A DNA stretch of 64,000 bases from Rathayibacter sp. SW19 (lineage in GTDB: Bacteria > Actinomycetota > Actinomycetes > Actinomycetales > Microbacteriaceae), in contig NZ_CP133020.1 of the NCBI RefSeq assembly GCF_030866825.1, positions 1,054,001-1,118,000 of the forward strand. The letters are read 5' to 3'. The position numbers were made by a program, and so were the translations under genes. The notes under the pieces are model-generated. The model had not been told where the DNA came from. It made no database searches and saw only the letters and a list, made by a program, of their open reading frames with translations. Positions 41,822 through 51,039 of the stretch are shown piece after piece; position 1 is the stretch's first letter; each line of letters opens with the position of its first letter.

Positions 41822-44571
41822 GGCGGCGCGAGGCATCCGGCCCGCGATTGCAGCTCAAACAAGCGGCCGCATTTCGGGGCGGACTGATCGCGCTCGGCGT
41901 CGTCGTGCTGGTCGCGACCGTCGCCGTGACGGCATGGCCGCGTGCGGTCGCCACCTTGTTGACCAGCGACCTGCAGCATCGGGTGTCTGTCACGTCACCC
42001 GTTTCACGGGACGTGGAGACGACCGTGACGACGTATCCGTATCGCGGTCAGGTGACAGGCGACCTCCTGCGCCAGCCGACTGTGACCCAGATCGTGACCC
42101 AGCAACTCGCGGCGCAGCGGGCATCGATGCCCGTGCCCCTGAAAAACGTGCTGATAGCTGGGGATGCGGCAACGCGCAGCACGCCGCTCAGTACGTCCGG
42201 GCCGCGGTTCAACTATGCGTACAACGTGCAGCTGGAGGGCTACGCCGGTTTGGAACAGGCCTCGACACTGTCGTCAGGGCGCTGGCCGCGAGCGACCACT
42301 GCCGGCCAGGATGACACAGCCGTTGAGTTTGTCATGACCGGCGGGACGGCGACGGCGATGGGCTGGAAGCTGGGTGAGACCCGGCGGATCCGGCTCGGCG
42401 GATTGCAACCGGTCGGCACTGTGACGCTGGTCGGCACGATCACGCCTCATTTGGCTGCTGATTTCTGGCAGCGCGAACCGCTTCGGGCCAGTGCCGCTTT
42501 GGAAAATCTCGGAGACCGCGGGTTCAAATTGACCGCGATCGGCTGGGTCGCCCCAGCACAATGGCACCAACTCGTTTATCAGGTCGGCGCGAACACCTAC
42601 GGCTGGTATGGCGTGAACAGTTCAGCGTTCACCGCATCGACGGTCGGTCAAGTGCAAGGCCAGCTGGCCCGGTTCGTCGCGGCACCGCCCCCGCCGGGCG
42701 CTGCCGTGCCGCTGCGCTTCGACACGCGACTAGACGCCACCCTGTCCGACTACGTCGCCTCGGCCGGCCCAGCCCAGACGCTGCTGTTTCTCCTTGCCAC
42801 GGGTCCACTCGGGGTTGCGCTTGCGGTGCTGTTCCTCGGCATCGAGTTGCTCGTGGAACGACGCCGCAGCGCGCTGGCGCTGTTGTCCGCCCGAGGGGCG
42901 TCCGCACTGCGCATCCGCGGCTCACTCGGGCTGGAGGCGCTCGTGGTGAGTCTGCCGGCGGCCGTGCTCGGTGCGGCCGTCACGGTGCTCCTGCTGCCGG
43001 GACCGGTGGATGCGCTCACGCTTCTGCTTGCCGCGTGCTGTGCAATTGTGCCCGCCTTGGCCATGGCGGTGCTCGGCGGCCCGCAGTCGCGTGCGGAGCG
43101 CCGGTTTGCGCGAGGTCAGAGCGATGAACGTGCCCGTAGCTTTGCGGGCGGCCACGGCTTTGCGGGCGGCGGGCGTTTTGCTCGGTGGCGGTGGATCATC
43201 GAGTTGGCGTTGGTCGCGATTGCAGTCGTCGCTGCGTTGACGCTGTTCCAGCGCGGGCTGACCCCGACGGTCGGGAGTATCGCCGCCGATCCGTTGGTGG
43301 TGGCGACACCGCTGCTGATCTGCATCGCGGTAGCGATCCTCATCATCCGTGTGCTGCCCGCACTGCTCGCCGCTGTGGCCGCCGTGCTGCGCCGTCGGCG
43401 CGGTGCGGTCGGCTTCGTCGGGGCGATTCGCGGCGAACGCACCTCCGCAGCCGTGCTGGTGCCTGTTCTTGCGGTGCTCGTCGGAGTCGCGGTCAGCGTC
43501 TTCTCGTCGGCGATCTTCACAACGGAAACGACCGGCGTCGAGCAGTCCGCGCGGGGCCAGGTCGGAGCGGATCTCAGCGTCAGCGCCCCGCAGTTGACCG
43601 CTGCCCAACTCGAGCGGATGCACAGCATACCCGGCGTCGCCGCTCTCGTCACCGTTGCGCAGGCCGGTTACGCGACGCTGAACCTGGACGGGTCGTCCCA
43701 GGCCGTGTTCCTGCTCATCGCCGACACAGCAGCTCTTGCCCGGCTGCAGAGCGATCTGCCCGGTTCGGCGCGCACTCCCGAAGGGATGGGGCGGGCGATC
43801 GACGCGCGTGCACCGATGCTGCTCGGCGGTTGGGACACCAACCTGCAGTCACGCGACGGCACACTCACCGGCGACGGCACTCCACTATCCGTTCGGGTGG
43901 CCTTGCCAACGGCGGTGCCGGGCGACTTCATCACCACGACACCGTGGGTGCTTCTGGACCCCCACGCCGTGCCGAAACAGTTCGAGCTGCCGTCGCCGAC
44001 GGTGACGACGGCGCTCATCACGGTGAAACCGGGCACCGATCAGGCGCAGCTCGCCCAGCGCCTGCAGGCGATCGGCGGCGCGAACACGTCGGTGGAGACG
44101 GCCGCAGCCAGGGTCGGCGTTGCGCGCAGCGCACCGATCGTCGGCGGGCTCCAGGGGATGCTCATGGTCGGGCTCGCCCTGTCGGTGCTGCTCTGCCTGC
44201 TCGCACTCTCGCTCACGCTGCTTGTGAATGCGGCAAACCGTCGCCGATTTACCGGGATGCTGCGCACGCTCGGCTTCACGGCCAGGCAGTCTGCAGCGTT
44301 GGTGATGTGGGAGATCGCACCGATCGTGACGGCCGGGCTGATCGGCGGCATCGTCGCCGGACTCGTGCTGCCGATGGTGATCCTTGCGCCGCTGAATCTC
44401 GCCGCTTTCACGGGCGGACTCGCGCATCCGACCGTGGTGATCGATGCAGCGCTGGTGGCGATCGCTGTGGGCGGATTCATCGTGCTGTGTGCGGCGGTCG
44501 CCGTGTTCGCATCATTCAATGCGCGTCGGTCGAATGTTGCGACTATCTTGCGAACGGGAGAGGACGAATAG
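41818..44571 (+). CDS. Large FtsX-type ABC permease (second of pair)
   Basis: 917 residues from a GTG overlapping the previous stop by 4 bp; the frame is open for 1.8 kb further upstream but that part is antiparallel noise inside the first permease gene. N-terminal anchor near 22-45, large extracellular domain to about 310, FtsX segments near 320-430 and 465-560, a second extracellular domain, then terminal FtsX segments near 780-910 including LLVNAANRRRFTGMLRTLGF. A Phe/Gly-rich cytosolic loop (FAGGHGFAGGGRFARW, near 43135-43185) shows six-residue periodicity. Partner of the preceding permease. Confidence 0.83.
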   Translation: MRRREASGPRLQLKQAAAFRGGLIALGVVVLVATVAVTAWPRAVATLLTSDLQHRVSVTSPVSRDVETTVTTYPYRGQVTGDLLRQPTVTQIVTQQLAAQRASMPVPLKNVLIAGDAATRSTPLSTSGPRFNYAYNVQLEGYAGLEQASTLSSGRWPRATTAGQDDTAVEFVMTGGTATAMGWKLGETRRIRLGGLQPVGTVTLVGTITPHLAADFWQREPLRASAALENLGDRGFKLTAIGWVAPAQWHQLVYQVGANTYGWYGVNSSAFTASTVGQVQGQLARFVAAPPPPGAAVPLRFDTRLDATLSDYVASAGPAQTLLFLLATGPLGVALAVLFLGIELLVERRRSALALLSARGASALRIRGSLGLEALVVSLPAAVLGAAVTVLLLPGPVDALTLLLAACCAIVPALAMAVLGGPQSRAERRFARGQSDERARSFAGGHGFAGGGRFARWRWIIELALVAIAVVAALTLFQRGLTPTVGSIAADPLVVATPLLICIAVAILIIRVLPALLAAVAAVLRRRRGAVGFVGAIRGERTSAAVLVPVLAVLVGVAVSVFSSAIFTTETTGVEQSARGQVGADLSVSAPQLTAAQLERMHSIPGVAALVTVAQAGYATLNLDGSSQAVFLLIADTAALARLQSDLPGSARTPEGMGRAIDARAPMLLGGWDTNLQSRDGTLTGDGTPLSVRVALPTAVPGDFITTTPWVLLDPHAVPKQFELPSPTVTTALITVKPGTDQAQLAQRLQAIGGANTSVETAAARVGVARSAPIVGGLQGMLMVGLALSVLLCLLALSLTLLVNAANRRRFTGMLRTLGFTARQSAALVMWEIAPIVTAGLIGGIVAGLVLPMVILAPLNLAAFTGGLAHPTVVIDAALVAIAVGGFIVLCAAVAVFASFNARRSNVATILRTGEDE

Positions 44572-44574
44572 GCG

Positions 44575-45681
44575 ATGACAGCCGAGGCGACGAATTCGAC
44601 AGGTGCGGCTGGCGCTCGGGAGGGCGACAGTGCGATCGTCTGCTCAGATCTGGTGCGCATCTTCGCGTCGGATGGCGTTGAGGTGCAGGCGCTTCAAGGT
44701 CTGAATCTGCGGGTGGAGCGCGGTGAGATGGTCGCCATCGTCGGGGCATCCGGCTCTGGCAAGTCGACCTTGCTCGGCATCCTTTCCGGATTGGATCGCC
44801 AGACGGCAGGCACGGCTTCCGTGGCGGGCAGGAATCTGCTGACGCTGAGCCGAGCTCAGCGGGTCGACTACCGGCGGCACACCGTCGGGTTCGTCTGGCA
44901 GCAGACGGGGCGCAACCTGCTGCCGTACCTGACAGCCGCAGAGAATGTCGCAATGGCACGATCTGTCGCCGGCACCTCGCGCAACGCGGGCACGGCCGAC
45001 GCGCCGGGCAGCGCAGGCACCGTGGCCGCCGCGCGCCTCGATGTGGATGCGCTGCTCGAGCTGCTCGAGGTGGGGCACTGCGCCGACCGCACGCCGGCGC
45101 GGCTGTCCGGCGGTGAGCAGCAGAGGGTCGCGATCGCGGTGGCGCTCGCGAATCAGCCGGCTGTTCTGCTTGCGGATGAGCCGACGGGCGAACTGGACGA
45201 CAAGACATCCGCTGACGTGTTGGAGGCGATGCGCGGAGTGAACCGCGAGCTGGGCGTGACAACGCTGATCGTCACGCACGATCCGACCGTGTCCGAGCAT
45301 GTCAGACGCACCGTGCAGATTCGCGACGGCCGCACCTCGACCGAGGTGCTGCGCCGCACGGAGCAGCACGAATCCGGTGCACAGCGCACGGTCGCCGAGG
45401 AGTTCGCGGTGATCGACAGGGTCGGGCGGCTCCAATTGCCGCAGGAATACCTGACGTCGCTGCAGCTGCACGACAGGGTGCGTCTGGCGCTTGAGCCGGA
45501 TCACGTCGGCGTCTGGCCGGGTCAGACACGACTGACGCCAACGGGGCCGGATGGTCGGGCAGTGCCAGGCGAATCGGCGGAGCCGGAATCGCCGGAGCCG
45601 GGGCCGGAATCGCACGAGCCGGAGTCGCCGGAGCAGGATTCGGAAGCCGAGCCGATTGCGGGGGAGCCACACCATGAGTGA
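44575..45681 (+). CDS. ABC transporter ATP-binding protein, LolD/MacB-type
   Basis: 368 residues. Walker A GASGSGKST near 57-65, Q-loop WQQTGRNLLPYL, signature LSGGEQQRVAIA, Walker B LLADEPTGELDD and the switch His in IVTHDPT. Longer than the usual 230 residues: after about residue 250 a C-terminal domain (EEFAVIDRVGRLQLPQEYL) resembles an AbrB-like or regulatory extension, ending in an acidic Pro/Glu/Ser tail with EPESP units. An Ala/Gly insertion lies at 135-150. Starts 3 bp after the permease. Confidence 0.9.
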   Translation: MTAEATNSTGAAGAREGDSAIVCSDLVRIFASDGVEVQALQGLNLRVERGEMVAIVGASGSGKSTLLGILSGLDRQTAGTASVAGRNLLTLSRAQRVDYRRHTVGFVWQQTGRNLLPYLTAAENVAMARSVAGTSRNAGTADAPGSAGTVAAARLDVDALLELLEVGHCADRTPARLSGGEQQRVAIAVALANQPAVLLADEPTGELDDKTSADVLEAMRGVNRELGVTTLIVTHDPTVSEHVRRTVQIRDGRTSTEVLRRTEQHESGAQRTVAEEFAVIDRVGRLQLPQEYLTSLQLHDRVRLALEPDHVGVWPGQTRLTPTGPDGRAVPGESAEPESPEPGPESHEPESPEQDSEAEPIAGEPHHE

Positions 45682-46402
45682 GACGGATGCGCTCGGCCCG
45701 GTGTTGCGCGCGGAGAACCTGTCGCGCGTCTTCGACGACCGCGTCGCGCCGATCACGGCCGTGGCCTGCGTCAGCCTGCAGGTCTCGCCGGGCGAATTGC
45801 TGGTGATCCGAGGGCGCTCCGGCAGCGGCAAGACGACGTTGCTGAATCTGCTGGGCGGCCTGGACAGACCGACCGAGGGGACCGTCTGGCTGGGTGAGCT
45901 CGAGTTGAGTGCAGCATCCGAAGATCGGTTGGTTCAGGTGCGCAGACGCGACCTCGGCTTCATCTTCCAGACCTTCGGTCTGGTGCCGGTGCTGTCCGCA
46001 GCGGAGAATGTGGAGCTGCCGCTGCGGCTGCTCGAGGTGGAGCCGGCGGAGCGTGACGCCCGGGTAGCGGAACTGCTCGACCGGGTGGGCCTCGCGGAGC
46101 ACGCGGCGCAGCGACCGTCGGAGCTCTCCGGTGGCCAGCAGCAACGGGTGGGCATCGCCCGTGCGCTTGCTGTCACACCGCGCGTGCTCTTCGCGGATGA
46201 GCCGACCGGTCAACTGGACTCTCTGACCGGGGCCGCGATGATGGACTTGCTGGTTGGGCTCGTGCACGACGAGGGCGTTGCGGCCGTGGTGACGACGCAC
46301 GATCCGATGTTGATGCAGCGCGCAGATCGCGTGCTGGAGCTGCACGACGGCCGGCTGCGCCACCCGGTGGGGCGTCACGTTGCTGGCGCGGCCACTCGAT
46401 AG
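45674..46402 (+). CDS. ABC transporter ATP-binding protein, LolD-type
   Basis: 242 residues from ATG 45674, overlapping the first ATPase by 8 bp. Complete nucleotide-binding domain: Walker A GRSGSGKTT, Q-loop IFQTFGLVPVL, signature LSGGQQQRVGIA, Walker B LFADEPTGQLD, switch His in VTTHDP. With the first ATPase it probably forms a heterodimer that drives the two FtsX permeases. It is the last gene of the coupled plus-strand chain that begins with galM. Confidence 0.92.
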   Translation: MSETDALGPVLRAENLSRVFDDRVAPITAVACVSLQVSPGELLVIRGRSGSGKTTLLNLLGGLDRPTEGTVWLGELELSAASEDRLVQVRRRDLGFIFQTFGLVPVLSAAENVELPLRLLEVEPAERDARVAELLDRVGLAEHAAQRPSELSGGQQQRVGIARALAVTPRVLFADEPTGQLDSLTGAAMMDLLVGLVHDEGVAAVVTTHDPMLMQRADRVLELHDGRLRHPVGRHVAGAATR

Positions 46403-46464
46403 GCCGCGGCCATACGATAGGGCATGAGGCGACACCGAACTGCCGCAGGGGTGAGGAACGAATC

Positions 46465-46938
46465 ATGCCGGATCGCACAATCGTGCACGCGGACTTCACG
46501 CTCGAGCGCGACTTCACGGCACCGCCGAACCAGGTGTTCGCCGCGTTCACGAGCCGTGCGGTGAAGCGCGCCTGGTTTGCCAAGCCCCAGGATGCGCGCG
46601 CTGAGCACTATGAACTGGACTTCCGCGCCGGCGGGCAGGAACTGAAGCGCGGCAGGCACGTCGATGGCCGCATGCGCACGTCGACGACGCACTACCTCGA
46701 CATCGTGCCGAACGAACGCATCGTGTGCACGTACGAGGTCGGTCTCGACGACGTGCTCATCTCCGTGTCGTTGGCGACATTCGAGTTCCTGCCTGAAGAG
46801 GATGGAACGCTGCTCATCCTCACGGAGAGCGGCGCGTTCTTCGGTCGATCCGAAAAGCCGAAATGGCGCGTCGCATCCGCCGAGACGATGCTGGATGCGC
46901 TGGACGACTACCTGGAGGAGTCGTCTCGTCTCATCTAA
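46465..46938 (+). CDS. SRPBCC/AHSA1-family protein
   Basis: 157 residues. START-like hydrophobic-pocket fold of the Aha1 C-terminal type: VHADFTLERDFTAPPNQVFAAF, KRAWFAKPQD, YELDFRAGGQ, HYLDIVPNERIVCTYE, and a C-terminal MLDALDDYLEE helix. Family members bind small ligands and have diverse roles. It follows the ATPase by 62 bp and may have its own promoter. Substrate unknown. Confidence 0.85.
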   Translation: MPDRTIVHADFTLERDFTAPPNQVFAAFTSRAVKRAWFAKPQDARAEHYELDFRAGGQELKRGRHVDGRMRTSTTHYLDIVPNERIVCTYEVGLDDVLISVSLATFEFLPEEDGTLLILTESGAFFGRSEKPKWRVASAETMLDALDDYLEESSRLI

Positions 46939-47265
46939 GTTGAGGCAGATCGAAGAATCGCGTCACTTTCAGAACTCGTGCGCCTGACCGGAGCGAACGA
47001 AATGAGCGGCCCAGGTCGCGCCCAAAAGGTTGTTGCATTTGACGCCCGGTCATCGGGCTCAATGTCAGGACACCTACACGGGCACCCTGCGCACAAGCGA
47101 GCCTTGGAGCCCAGTGATTACGGGGGAGTGCCCGCTGAGGGTCTCGCTTGCGGGCGTGTCAGCTGGGTGTGAGAATCTGGTTTCATCCCATCCACTGAGG
47201 TCAAGGAGTGGCGAGATGGCCGTGACTGCCCAGATCGCCTGTGCCGGGAGAGCTTTGCTTTGTCC
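46939..47265. other. Gene-free stretch
   Basis: No frame here resembles a known protein and no strong hairpin or repeat was seen. It runs into the P-loop kinase fragment at 47266, so it may hold decayed sequence. Confidence 0.5.
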
Positions 47266-47436
47266 GTGACATTGGTGCCGATGACCGGCAATTCAGGTGT
47301 TGGCAAGTCCACGGTCTGCGCTCGCCTGAAAAGTCAGGGCGAGTTAGCGATCGACGTCGGCCGAACTGTGGAGGAGGCCGCTGACGCGATTCTTGCTGCC
47401 GTTGCGAAGACCGCCAACTACGAACGTCCGGGATGA
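47266..47436 (+). pseudogene. P-loop kinase with large internal deletion
   Basis: 56 codons from GTG 47266 or ATG 47281. It opens with a perfect Walker A, MTGNSGVGKSTVCARLKSQG followed by ELAIDVG, then jumps directly to RTVEEAADAILAAV, a C-terminal helix typical of small nucleoside or shikimate kinase-like proteins. The lid, base-binding and roughly 100 middle residues are missing, and the 3' end overlaps the monooxygenase gene by 19 bp. Best read as a remnant; a functional miniprotein is unlikely. Confidence 0.65.
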
Positions 47437-49040
47437 TTGCGGAGTGTCGTTTGCAGGGCGCTCCGGATATTCTCGGCGTCGATCTGCTGGTTGGTTCGCC
47501 AGGCGATTATCCCGTCGGGGCGCACCAGTACTGCGCCTTGGTGCGGGATCCCGAACGCGCGCGGCCAGGTGTGTTCCTCATCGCTGGGTGTGTTCGTGTC
47601 GTGCATCAGTTGCGTTCGAATGGGCAGGCCGGCCGTGGCGAAGACCCGTTCTGCGGTGAGGATTGACTCTGCGTTTCCGCAGAGCAGCACGAATTCCGTG
47701 CCGAATAGGTCGGTGGTGTTCCGCGCGCTGTTGTCGGTGAGATCCTGGACGCGGTCGAGGCGGACGAAGGCAGCCCGCGTTCCAGGTCTTCCGCTCGGGG
47801 TGCGGGGATCCTCGAGCTCCGCCGTGTCGCCCGGTTCCTCAGTGTCGCCCGGTTCCGCTGGGGCGAACGCGCCGCGGAGGAACCGAAAACCGAACAGGAT
47901 CGTGGCCGGATCGATCGGTGGCGCGGCCGGCTGTGTCCCGTTTCCGGTTCGTAGTGTCATCTGTGCCAGTTGCTGGGATGCGATCAGTTCGGCGAAGGGC
48001 CGGCGCTCGTCATCGTGGGTCTGCAGCAGTGAGATGCCGGCGTTGCCGCGAATGATTGCCGCAAGTTTCCAGGCCAGCGAGTAGGCGTCCAGGATGGCGG
48101 CGTTGCCGCCGAAGCCGCCGGTGGGCGGCATGAGTTTCGCGGCATCGCCGATGAGCGCAACCCTGGTGGTGGCAAACCGGTCGGCAATGCGCAGCGCGAC
48201 CGTCCAGGGGGCGATATCGATCACGTTCACGTCCAGATCCCGGATGCCTACCGCCCGGCGAACCAGGTCCTCGGCTTCGGTCCCAGACGGGCTGGTTCCT
48301 TCGCTGCCGACGTGGAGCGCATAGCGGCCGTCGGTATCGGTTGTGACGAACGTCGCTCCTGGCAGCTCACCGCGCAGGTGATAGAGCGCGAACCGTCGAC
48401 CGTTCAGTGGACCGGACAGGTCGGCGTCGAAGAGAATGCAGTTGATCTGGCCGAGATCGCCTGCCCCGTGCCAGCCGATGTCCAGTTGTTCCCGGATGGC
48501 GCCGCGGTGCCCATCCGCAGCGATCACGAATCGCCAGCGACTCTCAGCCTCTTCACCGGTGTGAAGATCACGCAGCATCACCCGAACGTCGTCTTGGCGC
48601 TCCTCCACGCTTTCCAGCCGGGTCGAGAAGCGAAGCTTCGCACCGAGCTCCCATGCCCGCCGTTCGAGGATGGGTTCGACGCGTTCTTGGCTTGCCAGCC
48701 CCCATGGCGCGGGTGAGAACCTCCCGAAGTCAGGATTCTCATCCCCCACGATCACGTGATATTCCTGGCCGACCAGTGATTCGGCGATCACCACATGCAG
48801 TCGATCGGCGATCGAGGCGTCGAGCACGTTCTGGTCCACACCGGCGACTCTCAATGCCTCCATCGTGGGCGGCACCTGTCCCCGTGCTCGCGGTTGAACA
48901 GAAGTCGACTCATGCCGCTCGACCAGCGTCGCTTTGACCCCGTGAACAGCGAGGAACATCGCCGCCGACAACCCGGCGAGCCCGCCGCCGACGATGAGGA
49001 CATCGCCCACGTCTTGTGAATTCTCGTCCGGTTCAGGCAT
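47418..49040 (-). CDS. FAD-dependent aromatic monooxygenase (PHBH family)
   Basis: 540 residues. FAD site GGGLAGLSAAMFLAVHG near 18-34, the NAD(P)H/FAD motif VIAADGHRGAIREQ near 172-185, and the second FAD motif ALIGDAAKLMPPTGGFGGNA near 296-315. The C-terminal 150 residues form the thioredoxin-like domain of class A aromatic hydroxylases. Hydroxylates an aromatic compound or a polyketide or antibiotic; the substrate is unknown. Divergent from a MarR regulator. A doubled EPGDTE unit (18-nt period, near 47822-47858) sits in the linker. Confidence 0.88.
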   Translation of the reverse strand: MPEPDENSQDVGDVLIVGGGLAGLSAAMFLAVHGVKATLVERHESTSVQPRARGQVPPTMEALRVAGVDQNVLDASIADRLHVVIAESLVGQEYHVIVGDENPDFGRFSPAPWGLASQERVEPILERRAWELGAKLRFSTRLESVEERQDDVRVMLRDLHTGEEAESRWRFVIAADGHRGAIREQLDIGWHGAGDLGQINCILFDADLSGPLNGRRFALYHLRGELPGATFVTTDTDGRYALHVGSEGTSPSGTEAEDLVRRAVGIRDLDVNVIDIAPWTVALRIADRFATTRVALIGDAAKLMPPTGGFGGNAAILDAYSLAWKLAAIIRGNAGISLLQTHDDERRPFAELIASQQLAQMTLRTGNGTQPAAPPIDPATILFGFRFLRGAFAPAEPGDTEEPGDTAELEDPRTPSGRPGTRAAFVRLDRVQDLTDNSARNTTDLFGTEFVLLCGNAESILTAERVFATAGLPIRTQLMHDTNTPSDEEHTWPRAFGIPHQGAVLVRPDGIIAWRTNQQIDAENIRSALQTTLRNHPGRS

Positions 49041-49115
49041 AATGGCTCCTAGCTGTTTATCTCAGTTGATCGGATATCTCGGTCTATCGAACTATATTCT
49101 CGGGAGAGCCCACCG
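49041..49115. promoter_or_regulatory. Divergent promoter region, monooxygenase / MarR
   Basis: 75-bp AT-rich gap between the two starts. GTTGAT at 49065 and ATCGAAC at 49084 form an imperfect inverted repeat around GGATATCTCGG, and GGGAGAG before 49116 serves as the MarR ribosome site. MarR proteins commonly repress such divergent pairs. Confidence 0.45.
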
Positions 49116-49616
49116 ATGTCAAGTGCTCAGGCGCAGCGTGTGCAGGAATGCTCGCAGCTGATGCGGGAGAACAGTTCACGCATGCTGCTGCTGCATCAGC
49201 GCATCGCAGAATCGCTGGGGCTTGGCCCCACAGACCTGAAATGCCTGGACCTCTGCCGTGGTGAGAAGAACGTGACGGCCGGGCGCGTGGCCGAGGTGAC
49301 CGGCCTGAGCACCTCGGCGGTCACCGCCGCGCTGGACCGACTGGAAACCGCCGGATTCATCACGCGCGAACGCGACACGAAAGACCGGCGCAAGGTGCTG
49401 GTCAGATCTACCGGCAGGCGAGATGCGGAAGTGGAAGACGCGTTCGCGCCCCTTGCGCGCACCACCAATCAGGTTCTGTTGGAGTGCAGCGCCGAAGAAC
49501 TCGACGTCATCGCCAGGGTGTTACGCAAGATGAACGCCGTGGCCGCGGAGCCCGAGCGCCTCGATGCGAATCCCCAGTCGAGCACAGCTCCGCATGCCGC
49601 ACCCACCACCCCCTGA
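49116..49616 (+). CDS. MarR-family transcriptional regulator
   Basis: 166 residues. Winged helix: LGLGPTDLKCLDLCRGEKNV, then recognition helix STSAVTAALDRLETAGFI and wing RERDTKDRRKVLVR with the conserved DxR. N- and C-terminal helices form the dimer interface. Divergent from the FAD monooxygenase, so probably a ligand-released repressor of that gene. The C-terminal 20 residues are low complexity. Confidence 0.9.
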   Translation: MSSAQAQRVQECSQLMRENSSRMLLLHQRIAESLGLGPTDLKCLDLCRGEKNVTAGRVAEVTGLSTSAVTAALDRLETAGFITRERDTKDRRKVLVRSTGRRDAEVEDAFAPLARTTNQVLLECSAEELDVIARVLRKMNAVAAEPERLDANPQSSTAPHAAPTTP

Positions 49617-49797
49617 CCCTGGCTCACGCATCGGTGATGAGCGAGTAACACAGCAATCCCACCGGCGGTATGGCCGGTGTCGCGGCCACCTCGCGCTCAA
49701 GTGCACCGCGAGTCCCAGTATCCGGCACGGGATTGCCCGCAGAGGTTTCGGCTAACGGAGACGTTATGGACTTCGGTTTACCAGTTGAGCTGAACGA

Positions 49798-50202
49798 TCA
49801 GTGCCACGTTTCGATGATGGCGGTGTGGCTGGGTGCCGTGGTGTACTTCCGGTCATCGGTGAGCAGCGGCATGCCCAGCGACTCGGACAACGCCACGTAG
49901 AACGCGTCATAGGCGGTGAAGTTGTTCCGCAGTGACAGAGCCCGTCGCTGGTACGGCTGCATCGGGTAGCGCACCAGTGGTAGGTCGGCGAAGTCGTCGA
50001 GCATCTCCTGCGCTCGCTTCACATCGATCTTGATCGTGGGTTTCGTGGTCAGCAGCAGGCCGCGGATCGCTGAACTCACCTCGGCATCGATCAGCGCCGG
50101 GGCGTACACGAAACGCTGCTGGCCGAACCGGTCGCGCAGCAATTGGTCTCCGTGGCGGTTCTGCAGTAGCCGCACGACGATCGATGCGTCGACGACCGTC
50201 AT
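49798..50202 (-). CDS. vapC: PIN-domain ribonuclease toxin, VapC-like
   Basis: 134 residues. PIN acidic residues are all present: Asp5 in VVDASIVV, Glu in DAEVSSAIRG near 42, Asp in TAYDAFYVALSE near 97 and Asp in PLLTDDRKYT near 115. It cleaves RNA when free of its antitoxin. The ATG overlaps the VapB stop by one base (TAATG), typical of coupled translation. Confidence 0.88.
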   Translation of the reverse strand: MTVVDASIVVRLLQNRHGDQLLRDRFGQQRFVYAPALIDAEVSSAIRGLLLTTKPTIKIDVKRAQEMLDDFADLPLVRYPMQPYQRRALSLRNNFTAYDAFYVALSESLGMPLLTDDRKYTTAPSHTAIIETWH

Positions 50203-50432
50203 TACCGTCGGCCATCGTCAATGAACGTGCGGATGTCCTCACCCGCGGCCTCAACGCTGGCTCGGGAGCCGATCCGCGCAAGCACATCCGCCATCGCAGG
50301 GCGAGACGTGTCGTCGTGGATCAGCTCCCGAAGGTAACTTGACAGCGACATGCGGCGCGAAGCAGCGCGTGCACGTAAGGTCTCGACTTCTTCGGCAGGG
50401 ACATCGCGAATCTGAATAATTTCCGTATTCAT
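50202..50432 (-). CDS. vapB: VapB/FitA-like ribbon-helix-helix antitoxin
   Basis: 76 residues from ATG 50432, chosen because the ribbon starts at MNTEIIQIRDVP; a longer frame exists but adds nothing conserved. RHH helices RARAASRRMSLSSYLRELI, followed by a toxin-wrapping tail (MADVLARIG, AAGEDIRTFIDDGR). Binds and represses its own promoter with VapC. Confidence 0.85.
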   Translation of the reverse strand: MNTEIIQIRDVPAEEVETLRARAASRRMSLSSYLRELIHDDTSRPAMADVLARIGSRASVEAAGEDIRTFIDDGRR

Positions 50433-50497
50433 AAGGTCAGGATACTCCCGATTCATGAATTGTGCATGCATCCAATGACTACTGATGGCTTCCCTGT

Positions 50498-50586
50498 GGG
50501 TACCCGACCTGGATCGAAACGCGGTCTCGAGTGCATGGTCACGATGCCCGGAAATGCCGCCCGATAATCGTCCGGCCTACGGGCGC
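50498..50586 (+). repeat. Left copy of an 89-bp diverged direct repeat
   Basis: Aligns without gaps to 52485-52573. Shared blocks include AACGCGGTCTCGA, TGCCGCCCG and ATCGTCCG. The repeat pair brackets the RidA, DUF1697 and HicAB genes. Neither copy looks like an identifiable gene. Confidence 0.65.
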
Positions 50587-50640
50587 ATCGGGACCGTCTG
50601 GCGCGATGGCTTATGTCGGTAGTCCATGCCATCGTGAGAT

Positions 50641-51039
50641 TTGCATATTGAACGCATTCGCCCGGAGGGGCTTGTCCACAGTCCAGCCTTCAGCCATGTC
50701 GCCGTTGTGCCGGCCGGTGCAACCACGATCTACGTTGGCGGCCAGAACTCGGTCGCGGTCGATGGCTCGCTAGTCGGCGAAGGCGACGTCGCGGCACTGT
50801 CAACTCGCGCCCTGGAGAACGCCAAGACTGCGCTGGCCGCAGCTGGCGCGACTATCGAAGACGTCGTGCAGTGGACGGTACTGTTCGTCGACGGGGTTGA
50901 CCTAGCAGCGGCGTATGGAGCGATCGCACCTGCGCTCGCTTCGGACGAGCCTGCCTTGGTGACGGGGGCTCGGGTCGCTGGGTTGGGTGTTCCGGGCCCG
51001 CTGGTCGAAATTGGTGCCGTCGCCGCCATCGTTCGGTGA
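50641..51039 (+). CDS. RidA-family protein
   Basis: 132 residues from a TTG start; no ATG or GTG lies upstream in frame near the conserved N-terminus. RidA/YjgF pattern: HVAVVPAGATTIYVGGQNSV, ALENAKTALAAAGATIEDVVQWTVLFVDG, and VTGARVAGLGVPGPLVEIGAVA. The catalytic Arg of true RidA enamine deaminases (in the xGx-R-xxV context) is present as ARVAGL. Cytoplasmic trimer. Overlaps the DUF1697 gene. Confidence 0.82.
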   Translation: MHIERIRPEGLVHSPAFSHVAVVPAGATTIYVGGQNSVAVDGSLVGEGDVAALSTRALENAKTALAAAGATIEDVVQWTVLFVDGVDLAAAYGAIAPALASDEPALVTGARVAGLGVPGPLVEIGAVAAIVR

